Shown in pieces: positions 52,426-59,603 of a stretch of 64,000 bases of DNA (position 1 is its first letter; the number at the start of each line of letters is the position of its first letter). The DNA lies in contig JAJFHQ010000068.1 in NCBI GenBank assembly GCA_021775525.1, positions 24,208-88,207 on the forward strand. Direction: 5' to 3'. The notes under the pieces were generated by a model. That model saw nothing but the letters and a program-made list of their open reading frames with translations. It did no database searches and had not been told where the DNA came from. This DNA comes from Hyphomicrobiales bacterium (GTDB taxonomy: Bacteria > Pseudomonadota > Alphaproteobacteria > Rhizobiales > Methyloligellaceae). The position numbers and the translations under genes are program-made.

Positions 52426-53802
52426 ATGAAGGTCCTCATTTGCGGGGCGGGGCAAGTCGGTTTCGGAATAGCGGAACGGCTGTCGGCGGAAAATAACGAC
52501 GTCTCGATTATCGATAATTCAGCTACCCTGGTTCAAAGGGTTAGCGACATTCTCGACGTGAGCGGTTTTGTCGGGCATGGCTCGCAACCCGACGTCCTTG
52601 ATGAAGCAGGGGCGCGCGATGCTGACATGATTATCGCCGTCACCTTGCATGACGAGGTGAACATGGTTGCCTGCCAGGTCGCCCACTCGCTATTCAACAT
52701 TCCCACCAAGATTGCCCGGATCCGGGCACAAAGCTATTTGGAGCCTCATTGGCGCGACCTGTTCTCCCGCGAGCACATGCCGATCGATGTCATTATCTCA
52801 CCCGAAATCGAGGTTGGCGACATGGTGCTGCGCCGTCTGAGCCTTCCTGGAGCTTTTGAAACGGTGAGTTTCGGCGACGGCGCCGTGAGTGTCGTTGGTG
52901 TAACCTGCGAGGAAGACTGTCCCGTTGTCGATACGCCGCTGCAACAATTGACGGAGTTGTTCCCTGACCTGCCTGCCGTTGTTGTCGCCGTGGTACGCGA
53001 GGGAAAATTGTTCGTTCCCCATGGTGGTGATCATCTACTTGCTGGCGACGACGCCTATTTTGTTGCCCCTAACGATCAGGTCGAGCGAACGCTCAAGATT
53101 TTTGGCCATGATGAGCAGCAGGCCCGCAGGGTCATCATAGCTGGCGGGGGAAATATTGGGCTATACGTGGCCAAGCGGCTGGAAGAGTTGCACAGCGCAA
53201 CACGCCTCAAGCTGATCGAGACGGACCGGGAGAGGGCGGTCTCGATTGCCGAACAATTAAACCGAACTGTTGTTCTGCATGGCAGTGCCCTGGATGAGGA
53301 AGTCCTCAAAGAGGCCGATATCGACAAATCCGACACTATGGTGGCCCTCACCAATGACGACCAGGTGAATATCCTGTCCTGCATTATGGGTAACCGCCTA
53401 GGGTGCGCCCGCTCACTTTGCCTTCTCAACAATGACGGATATACAGCGATGGTGCGCTCTTTGGGGATCGACGCCAGCATCAATCCACGTGGTATCACGG
53501 TGTCGCGCGTGCTGCAGCATGTACGTAGGGGGCGCATCCGGCAGGTCCATTCCATTCAGAACGGGGCAGGGGAGGTGATTGAGGCTGAAGCCCTTGAGAC
53601 ATCCCCGCTGGTCGGTAAACCATTACGCAAGATCGACCTGCCTGACGGTTTGCGCATCGGTGCAATCGTCCGCGATGGAGAAATTCTCATACCCGACGGC
53701 AGTATGCAGATCGGTGCGCATGACAGGGTCATCATGTTTGCCACGGCTGAAAATGTGCATGAGGTCGAACAGATGTTCCGCGTCAGCCTCGAATTCTTTT
53801 AG
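52426..53802 (+). CDS. trkA: Trk system potassium transporter TrkA
   Basis: Cytosolic NAD-binding regulator of the TrkH potassium channel. 458 residues with the duplicated RCK layout: a first Rossmann unit starting MKVLICGAGQVGFGIAERL, a TrkA-C unit around 150-220, a second Rossmann unit starting VIIAGGGNIGLYVAKRL (about 235), and a second TrkA-C unit at the end (HDRVIMFATAENVHEVE). Adjacent trkH, 14 bp downstream, supplies the channel. The ntrX-trkA gap holds two copies of GTGCAATAAA (52303 and 52329). Confidence 0.95.
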   Translation: MKVLICGAGQVGFGIAERLSAENNDVSIIDNSATLVQRVSDILDVSGFVGHGSQPDVLDEAGARDADMIIAVTLHDEVNMVACQVAHSLFNIPTKIARIRAQSYLEPHWRDLFSREHMPIDVIISPEIEVGDMVLRRLSLPGAFETVSFGDGAVSVVGVTCEEDCPVVDTPLQQLTELFPDLPAVVVAVVREGKLFVPHGGDHLLAGDDAYFVAPNDQVERTLKIFGHDEQQARRVIIAGGGNIGLYVAKRLEELHSATRLKLIETDRERAVSIAEQLNRTVVLHGSALDEEVLKEADIDKSDTMVALTNDDQVNILSCIMGNRLGCARSLCLLNNDGYTAMVRSLGIDASINPRGITVSRVLQHVRRGRIRQVHSIQNGAGEVIEAEALETSPLVGKPLRKIDLPDGLRIGAIVRDGEILIPDGSMQIGAHDRVIMFATAENVHEVEQMFRVSLEFF

Positions 53803-53816
53803 AAGGCCCGGCCGCT

Positions 53817-55289
53817 ATGAGATCAGTGGCAGTGCTGTACATTCTGGGCTGGGTTCTTGCGGCTATTTCAGCTGCCATGCTGATCCCCGCCAGCTTCGCA
53901 GTGGCGCTCGACTCAATTGCGCATGTACAGGCCTTTGTCGTTCCTGCCTTCGTCGTAGGATTTCTCGCCGGCGGCATGATCATTGCCTTTAAAAGCCGCG
54001 AGGTCTTTTCCGGACGCCGCCAAAGTCTGCTTCTTTTGGCGCTAGTGTGGGTGGTTGTTCCCCTGGCCGGGGCTCTCCCTTTTTATACATCCGGATTTCC
54101 AGGCAATGCGGTCGCGGCTTACTTCGAAGCGACATCCGGTTTCACGACCACCGGTGCAACGGTACTAACGGACCTCTCGCAGACACCGGCCAGCATCATC
54201 GTCTGGCGGGCACTGCTTCAGTGGCTGGGAGGTCTCATCACGCTCATTGCTCTTGCCACATTGCTTGGGCCATTGTCCGGCTCTGCCTCGACGGACAGAC
54301 AGTTGCGTTTCATCGGCCACAGCACCCATGGCACAGCGCTGCATATGAAAGAGGCCATCCGCTCGATCTCACCGCTATATTCCGCGCTCACAGCGGCCTG
54401 CTTCATCGCGCTATCGGTCTCCGGAATTCCGTCCTTTGATGCATTTTGCCTGTCACTTTCTACGATTTCGACAGGGGGCTTCATGCCGCGTGACGGTACA
54501 TTCGTGCTCTACGGCGCGCCGCTGGCTGAACTCATTCTTGCAATTTTCATGGTCATAGGTGCCATCAGCATCATCTGGATGCGCGCTATTTTCCAGATGC
54601 GATGGACGCTTGTGCGCGAAACACGTGAACCTGTCTGGATAGCGTGGGGCGTGTGTATATTCGGCATTGTGCTGGCAGGAGCCCTGGCGATCAAAACCGG
54701 TGAGTTGAGCGCAATAACGTTGCTCCACTCGCTCACGCTCGGTCTGGCATCTTCCGCTTCAATTCTTTCAACCAGCGGGCTGGCGATCTCCAATCAGACC
54801 ACCGACCTCATCCCCTACATGGTGCTGTTGAGCGTGTGCATCATCGGCGGCGGGCGTTTCTCGACTGCCGGTGGACTGAAAGTCTACCGCATCGCCTCCA
54901 TGTTGCGGCAGCTTGGCCGCGAATTCCGGTTGCTGATTTACCCCCATGGCGTGCGTCCATCCCGATTTGGCGCCGAGGCACTCGACAGCGAAATCGTCAA
55001 GGCAATCTGGATTACACTAACTGCCTTCATGCTGATCATCGGAGTCATCGCCATGATCATTGCATGGGCCGGCGTGCCATTTGCCGGGGCAATGCTGGCG
55101 GCGGCCGGTTCGGTCTCTAATATCGGGCCGGTATATGAATTTGCCAGGGTGGTAGATTTCCCCAATGCGCCCACTTACGCCGAGATGGGGTCCGTGGCGC
55201 AACTGGCCCTGTGCGCCGGCATGATTTTCGGAAGGGTGGAAATCCTGGCGCTTCTGTCCATCTTCAACGTCATGTTCTGGCGCGATTAG
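53817..55289 (+). CDS. trkH: Trk potassium uptake protein TrkH
   Basis: Potassium-translocating membrane subunit gated by TrkA. 490 residues with about ten membrane segments arranged as four M1-P-M2-type repeats. Selectivity-type Gly turns are visible in ATSGFTTTGATVL (first pore loop), LSTISTGGFMPRDG, and later CIIGGGRFSTAGGLKV and AAAGSVSNIGPVY. It lies directly downstream of trkA and ends the potassium pair; a 328-bp gap follows. Confidence 0.94.
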   Translation: MRSVAVLYILGWVLAAISAAMLIPASFAVALDSIAHVQAFVVPAFVVGFLAGGMIIAFKSREVFSGRRQSLLLLALVWVVVPLAGALPFYTSGFPGNAVAAYFEATSGFTTTGATVLTDLSQTPASIIVWRALLQWLGGLITLIALATLLGPLSGSASTDRQLRFIGHSTHGTALHMKEAIRSISPLYSALTAACFIALSVSGIPSFDAFCLSLSTISTGGFMPRDGTFVLYGAPLAELILAIFMVIGAISIIWMRAIFQMRWTLVRETREPVWIAWGVCIFGIVLAGALAIKTGELSAITLLHSLTLGLASSASILSTSGLAISNQTTDLIPYMVLLSVCIIGGGRFSTAGGLKVYRIASMLRQLGREFRLLIYPHGVRPSRFGAEALDSEIVKAIWITLTAFMLIIGVIAMIIAWAGVPFAGAMLAAAGSVSNIGPVYEFARVVDFPNAPTYAEMGSVAQLALCAGMIFGRVEILALLSIFNVMFWRD

Positions 55290-55617
55290 GTCAGGAATTT
55301 TCTGAATGACAGCCATGTGAAATGCATGTGCGATATCACGAAACCACCATTGGAATACCGTCTCACACGATTCGCAACAAGCGTATCTAACCGTTTCTAT
55401 TTCAGGTTGCAGGGCGCGCGGACATGCTCTCATGAATATAATGACAAGCTGTTTCAACACTTTAGCATAGACGAGACTCTTGCGGCTTGCAGTGATCCAT
55501 AGGCATGGCGTCTAATGAAAGACGGTTGGTGTATCTGCACAATGCAAATGTTTTAAAACATGGTACATTGCCAATAAGCGGGCGAAATGTTCACCGCATA
55601 AAAAACACGGTACTCCC
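55290..55617 (+). other. Intergenic region trkH-hfq with a perfect 14-bp palindrome
   Basis: No convincing gene in 328 bases. The notable element is ATGTTTTAAAACAT at 55548-55561, a perfect palindrome 56 bp before the hfq ATG, suited to a dimeric repressor or to promoter function. A short inverted pair TCAG...CTGA lies right after trkH. A small frame at 55317-55502 has no ribosome site and no recognisable product. An hfq promoter must be in this stretch. Confidence 0.45.
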
Positions 55618-55875
55618 ATGGCGGCAGAAAGATCGCAAAGTCTTCAGGATATATTTCTAAATCACGTTAGAAAGAACAAGACACCACTTACGATCTTCCT
55701 AGTAAATGGCGTCAAACTACAAGGCGTGGTCACCTGGTTTGACAATTTCTGTGTCCTGCTTCGCCGTGACGGGCATTCCCAACTGGTCTACAAACACGCA
55801 ATCTCGACGATTATGCCGGGACAGCCTGTTCAATTGTTTGACGAGGAGGAGCCCGGAGAAGCCGTGCCGGAATAA
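55618..55875 (+). CDS. hfq: RNA chaperone Hfq
   Basis: Hexameric Sm-like protein that pairs small RNAs with mRNAs. 85 residues: the N-terminal [19 protein letters not shown], the Sm1 part [19 protein letters not shown] and the Sm2 part [11 protein letters not shown]. The C-terminal tail is short and acidic ([13 protein letters not shown]). A perfect palindrome lies upstream. hflX starts three bases after its stop, the usual hfq-hflX pair. Confidence 0.97.
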   Translation: MAAERSQSLQDIFLNHVRKNKTPLTIFLVNGVKLQGVVTWFDNFCVLLRRDGHSQLVYKHAISTIMPGQPVQLFDEEEPGEAVPE

Positions 55876-55878
55876 TCA

Positions 55879-57288
55879 TTGCGTAGCGCAGACCCGAAGA
55901 AGCTGAAATCAGAAACGACTGATACCGACCGCAAAGGCCTGGACACCGCTCTTGTGCCGATGCGGACGCTCGTGCTGTGCCCGGTGCTGCAGACCAGAGC
56001 CGCAACGACCAAATCTGGCGCGCCGGCCAAACCACAGACACGCGCCCCCGAAGCCCAGCTTGAAGAGGCGATCGGGCTGGCAAGCGCAATCGGGCTGGAG
56101 ATATGCAGCAGCGGGGTGGTGCAGATTGCCAAGCCACGGCCGGGTACATTGCTGGGGAGCGGCAAGGTCGAGGAGTTGCGCGGGCTCGTAGCCGCTGAAG
56201 ATATCGACCTGGTGATTGTCGACCACCCGCTGACGCCGGTACAGCAGCGCAACCTGGAAAAAGCCTGGAACGCCAAGATCCTCGACCGGACGGGATTGAT
56301 CCTGGAGATTTTCGGGGACCGGGCGCAGACGAGGGAAGGGCGCCTGCAGGTGGAACTGGCCCATCTCACTTACCAGAAAAGCCGGCTGGTGCGATCATGG
56401 ACCCATCTTGAGCGCCAGCGTGGCGGAGTGGGCTTTCTCGGTGGCCCCGGTGAAACCCAGATCGAATCTGACCGGCGCGCACTTCAAGTCAAGATCACCC
56501 GCATCCGACGTGAGCTGGACCAGGTGAAACGCACCCGGTCTCTCCACCGCGAGAGCCGCAAGCGGGTGCCGTATGCAATCATCGCGCTTGTTGGCTATAC
56601 TAATGCGGGAAAATCCACGCTTTTCAATCACGTAACGGGCGCTGACGTTTCCGCCAAGGACCAGCTGTTCGCCACCCTCGACCCCACCATGCGGGAAATC
56701 CAGTTGCCCGGAGGCACCAAGGCCATTCTTTCAGACACGGTCGGGTTTATCTCCAACCTGCCGACGGGTCTTATCGCTGCTTTCCGGGCCACGCTGGAAG
56801 AAGTGCTGGAAGCTGATCTCATCCTCCATGTGCGCGACATCGCCAGCGAGGAAAGCGACGCCCAGGCCCGGGACGTTGAGAATGTACTGGGTGAGCTGGG
56901 GATTGAAGCGTCAGAATCGCAGGAGCGCATGTTAGAGGTCTGGAACAAGGTGGATTTGCTCGATGAGGAGCGTTTGAGCGAACTCCGCAATGCCGCCGGC
57001 CGCACCGACGGCGGTGCATATTGTGTTTCGTCCATAACGGGCGAGGGGTTGCCGGAGTTGCTGGAAGCGCTGGAGACAAAGCTCAACGCATCGGACCGGG
57101 AGGTGGAAATCACGCTTGATCCGACTGAAGGCGCCCTCATGAACTGGCTGCATGAAAATACGCAAATTCTCTCAGCAGATACCGACAGTGAAGGCCGGAC
57201 CACATACCGGTTGAGGATTTCGCGCGCCCGGGAGCAGCAATTCACCAAGCGTTTTGCCAACAGGCCAAGCGCGAGCGCCGCGGAGTAG
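55879..57288 (+). CDS. hflX: GTPase HflX
   Basis: Ribosome-binding GTPase that helps rescue or split stalled ribosomes. From a TTG at 55879 it has 469 residues; an ATG at 55960 (MRTLVLCPVL) is an alternative. There is an N-terminal HflX domain with RPGTLLGSGKVEEL, the coiled middle part VELAHLTYQKSRLVRSW with the Gly-rich loop GGVGFLGGPGETQ, and the G domain with GYTNAGKSTLFN (G1), DTVGFISNLP (G3) and NKVD (G4). It is convergent with mazG, six bases apart. Confidence 0.94.
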   Translation: MRSADPKKLKSETTDTDRKGLDTALVPMRTLVLCPVLQTRAATTKSGAPAKPQTRAPEAQLEEAIGLASAIGLEICSSGVVQIAKPRPGTLLGSGKVEELRGLVAAEDIDLVIVDHPLTPVQQRNLEKAWNAKILDRTGLILEIFGDRAQTREGRLQVELAHLTYQKSRLVRSWTHLERQRGGVGFLGGPGETQIESDRRALQVKITRIRRELDQVKRTRSLHRESRKRVPYAIIALVGYTNAGKSTLFNHVTGADVSAKDQLFATLDPTMREIQLPGGTKAILSDTVGFISNLPTGLIAAFRATLEEVLEADLILHVRDIASEESDAQARDVENVLGELGIEASESQERMLEVWNKVDLLDEERLSELRNAAGRTDGGAYCVSSITGEGLPELLEALETKLNASDREVEITLDPTEGALMNWLHENTQILSADTDSEGRTTYRLRISRAREQQFTKRFANRPSASAAE

Positions 57289-57294
57289 GAACTA

Positions 57295-58116
57295 CTACGA
57301 GGCCTCTTCCTCGCCCGCCTTCACCTCGTCCCACAGCGCATCCATCTCTTTGAGGTCTGATTGCTCAGGCGTCTTGCCCCTGGCTTTCAGCAGCTCTTCG
57401 ACGCCTCCAAAGCGCCGGATGAATTTCGCATTGGCCTTGCGCAACACGTCTTCCGGATCAACCTGCAAATGCCGCCCGAGATTGGCGACGACAAACAGCA
57501 GGTCGCCATATTCCTCGGCGATTTTCTCCCGGCTGGGATTTTCCAGCGTCGTTGCATCTTCCAGCTCAGCAATCTCTTCGCGGATCTTGTCCAGCACCGG
57601 CTCCATATCAGGCCAGTCAAACCCGACGCGGGCGGCCTTGTCCTGCAACTTGATGGCGCGCACAAGCGCGGGTAGGGCGAGGGGCACACCGTCCAGCACG
57701 CTTTGCCCTGGTGAAGGCTTGCCTGATTTCTCCTCCGCCTTCGCCCGCTCCCAGAAGCCTTCCGGGTTAAAATTGGCGCGCTCTTCATCGCTGCCAAACA
57801 CATGGGGGTGGCGGCGGATCATTTTTTCTGAGATAGCCTGGACCACATCGTCAAAGGAGAAATGCCCATCCTCGCGCGCCATCTGTGAGTGGTAGACGAC
57901 CTGCAACAGCAGATCGCCAAGCTCTTCCTTCAGGTCGTCGAAATCGGAGCGTTGAATCGCATCGGCAACTTCGTAGGCTTCCTCAATGGTGTAGGGCGCG
58001 ATTGAACCGTAAGTCTGTATCACGTCCCACGGGCAGCCGGTTTCAGGCTCGCGTAGGGCCTCCATGATGCGCAAGAGGTCGGTGATGGATTTCTTTTCGG
58101 GAGGAGAGGGTGACAT
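57295..58116 (-). CDS. mazG: Nucleoside triphosphate pyrophosphohydrolase MazG
   Basis: Hydrolyses nucleoside triphosphates to monophosphates, tied to housecleaning and stress responses. 273 residues with two MazG domains. The first has CPWDVIQTYGSIAPYTIEEAYEV and ELGDLLLQVVYHSQM with the metal Glu/Asp residues. The second has ARVGFDWPDMEPVLDKI and EEYGDLLFVVANLGRHL. GGGAGGAG lies just before the ATG. It is the last gene of the minus-strand block that starts with pepA. Confidence 0.95.
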   Translation of the reverse strand: MSPSPPEKKSITDLLRIMEALREPETGCPWDVIQTYGSIAPYTIEEAYEVADAIQRSDFDDLKEELGDLLLQVVYHSQMAREDGHFSFDDVVQAISEKMIRRHPHVFGSDEERANFNPEGFWERAKAEEKSGKPSPGQSVLDGVPLALPALVRAIKLQDKAARVGFDWPDMEPVLDKIREEIAELEDATTLENPSREKIAEEYGDLLFVVANLGRHLQVDPEDVLRKANAKFIRRFGGVEELLKARGKTPEQSDLKEMDALWDEVKAGEEEAS

Positions 58117-58289
58117 ACCCGTCTGTTTAATCGAGTTCCACCTTTACGCAAAGTCTCACGCGCTGGCAGATCAATCCCGATGTGGAGAAGCCTCCAGCAC
58201 CAGCAAATAGATCAACTAAAATGGCCTCAGCCATGCCGCCAGGCACTCATCAGCAACCGCGACCAAGAAGGACACGTAAACGACGCGTC

Positions 58290-58985
58290 TCACCCGCTGG
58301 CAGGATCGCCAGGGGGCCCTTCAAACGCTCCTAAGGGAATAAACGGGTGCTGATCGTAGTGTGCCTCGAAGGTTTGTAACGGGCGCTCATCAGTGTCCGC
58401 GTGCAAACCGGCTAAACCTTGCAGCGGGAGATGTCCGTCGTGCTGATCATAATGTGCCTCGAAGTTTTGTAACTGGCGCCTACCAGTGCCTGCGTTCTCT
58501 GCATACCCGCCTATTTGCCCAAAACCGGCTAAACCTGGCAGCTGGGGATAGTCGTCGTGTTGATCGTAGTGTTCCTCGAAGGATTGTAACGGGCGCTCAG
58601 TGGAGGCTGGCGGCAGGACATCTCCATCGACCAAATAGCCTCCCGTCATGGAGGGTAACTCATTTTCGATGCCATGAAACTGTGGAACAGCTTCTAAGAT
58701 GGGACCCACGTCATTGACGTGAGTATGGTCGATCAATTTGTTGAGGCCCTTCGAGCCCACACGAGACACGAGAACGGAACAACAAATTGAAGGGCAAAAT
58801 ATGAGGAAAAATGAAGCTATGATCTGAATGTACGACATCGTGGGTATCGGGTAGTTCGCGACCAGAAATACAAGAAAAGTGCTAGACAAGACCGCGAACA
58901 ACGCAACCGAAATATTGTTCCACCAACTGGCGCGATACTTCACACGCGCGTTGTGAATCGCATCCCCTGTCTTCTGAGTGTGCAT
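58290..58985 (-). CDS. Two-transmembrane protein with triple FEAHYDQH-type repeat tail, unknown family
   Basis: 231 residues from the ATG at 58985, with GGAG seven bases upstream; a GTG at 59000 is also possible. A charged start (KTGDAIHNARVKYRASWWNN) precedes two membrane segments (about 25-43 and 52-74). After a linker, three copies of a motif follow at about 131-154, 170-193 and 201-220: LQSFEEHYDQHDD, LQNFEAHYDQHDG and LQTFEAHYDQHPF, the first two ending in GLAG. The two-segment layout after a basic helix vaguely recalls SLATT-type effectors, but I do not assign that family. It overlaps the HTH gene by 104 bases. Base composition looks lower in GC than its neighbours. Confidence 0.5.
   Translation of the reverse strand: MHTQKTGDAIHNARVKYRASWWNNISVALFAVLSSTFLVFLVANYPIPTMSYIQIIASFFLIFCPSICCSVLVSRVGSKGLNKLIDHTHVNDVGPILEAVPQFHGIENELPSMTGGYLVDGDVLPPASTERPLQSFEEHYDQHDDYPQLPGLAGFGQIGGYAENAGTGRRQLQNFEAHYDQHDGHLPLQGLAGLHADTDERPLQTFEAHYDQHPFIPLGAFEGPPGDPASG
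58326..58595 (-). repeat. Three in-frame coding repeats in the two-transmembrane gene
   Basis: The copies lie at 58527-58595, 58407-58478 and 58326-58385, visible as DNA similarity (for example CCTCGAAG and AAACCGGCTAAACC recur). At the protein level each reads RxLQxFExHYDQH followed by an acidic or Pro-containing stretch and, in two, GLAG. Spacing is unequal (about 39 and 31 residues). They are inside the coding frame, so this is a protein repeat rather than a separate element. Confidence 0.7.
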
Positions 58986-59301
58986 TCTGTACTCCAACAC
59001 TCCAACTTCGAATCAACTGTTGTGCGGATAGGTTCACGTACAATTGTGGCAACTCTTTGCCAGACTTACTGTCTCCTATTTGGCTTCGCATAGTCGCCCG
59101 ATCGGACGCCTTGAGCGCGCGTTTTACGGTGCTCTTCGAGACGCCGTAGCGATCCGCGAGCCTCTGATTGGTGACACCGTTTTTTGCCTCACGCACGATA
59201 TCCCGGTCTCTCTGGCGGCGTGTCCGCTCGCCGGGTGTCTTCATGAAATGACTATAATGAGCTTCGACAAATTCGGGGAAGGTGTCCATCATCTCCGCCA
59301 T
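58882..59301 (-). CDS. Small helix-turn-helix protein, unknown family
   Basis: 139 residues. The N-terminus MAEMMDTFPEFVEAHYSHF is followed by a basic stretch (TPGERTRRQRDRDIVREA) and a plausible HTH (VTNQRLADRYGVSKSTVKRAL, about 43-63), then a polar C-terminus of uncertain reality that overlaps the next gene. The HTH resembles resolvase/homeodomain-like or RNA polymerase-associated types. VEAHYSH near the N-terminus resembles the repeat motif of the neighbouring protein. The real end could be earlier if the overlap is not coding in this frame. Confidence 0.5.
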   Translation of the reverse strand: MAEMMDTFPEFVEAHYSHFMKTPGERTRRQRDRDIVREAKNGVTNQRLADRYGVSKSTVKRALKASDRATMRSQIGDSKSGKELPQLYVNLSAQQLIRSWSVGVQNAHSEDRGCDSQRACEVSRQLVEQYFGCVVRGLV

Positions 59302-59456
59302 CTGGCCAAGAGATTGTTCAATCCCTCGGCCTTGAGCCGGTCCACGAGGTGCGGGGCGGTAGCGACATTGCGGCTCAAGCGCTGCCAGCTATGGGCGCTG
59401 TCGCGGTATGATTTGGCAATCTCAATAACCCCCTGAATAACCAAACACAAACACAA
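59289..59456 (-). CDS. Short frame upstream of the HTH gene, possible frameshifted N-terminus
   Basis: 55 codons from a TTG at 59456 to a TGA at 59289-59291 that falls 10 bases into the HTH gene. The peptide looks protein-like and basic (VIEIAKSYRDSAHSWQRLS then VDRLKAEGLNNLLARWRR). A single -1 shift in the overlap would join it to the HTH frame as ...NNLLAQMAEMMDTFPEF, which reads as one continuous helical protein. It could be a one-base-deleted N-terminus (gene broken), a coupled small gene, or coincidence. No ribosome site was seen at the TTG. Confidence 0.35.
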   Translation of the reverse strand: MCLCLVIQGVIEIAKSYRDSAHSWQRLSRNVATAPHLVDRLKAEGLNNLLARWRR

Positions 59457-59523
59457 GGGGAGAGAGGGCTCACGCCGTTAACAATCGTCAACAAGCGTGT
59501 TTAATATCCACGCCTGTAATTCG

Positions 59524-59539
59524 CATAATGTATATTATG
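59524..59539. promoter_or_regulatory. AT-rich inverted repeat upstream of the HTH gene
   Basis: CATAAT-GTAT-ATTATG, a perfect 6-bp inverted repeat with a 4-base spacer, sits in AT-rich DNA between the pepA 3' end and the short frame/HTH gene. It could be a binding site for the HTH protein or part of its promoter. The rest of 59457-59603 holds no gene that I can see. Confidence 0.3.
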
Positions 59540-59603
59540 ACAAATTATAGATGGGCCGTTTGAGCGCGTGGTGGGGAGGACTGGGACACCAGATCGGCAG
59601 CTC

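Noticed and set aside
55317-55502. 61-codon frame between trkH and hfq
   Set aside because: No ribosome site, no recognisable product, and composition like noncoding DNA.
58326-58595. Possible CRISPR or minisatellite
   Set aside because: Copies are imperfect, unequally spaced and in frame with a protein; no cas genes nearby.
58361-58717. 118-codon plus-strand frame over the membrane-gene tail
   Set aside because: It is the antisense shadow of the triple coding repeat; its own repeats merely mirror the other strand.
58290-58985. Confident SLATT-family effector assignment
   Set aside because: The layout (basic helix then two membrane segments) is only broadly similar; key residues could not be confirmed and no nucleotide cyclase or SMODS partner is nearby.
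59044-59436. 130-codon plus-strand frame over the HTH gene
   Set aside because: No protein-like features and antisense to the HTH frame, which has a better composition and a plausible HTH.
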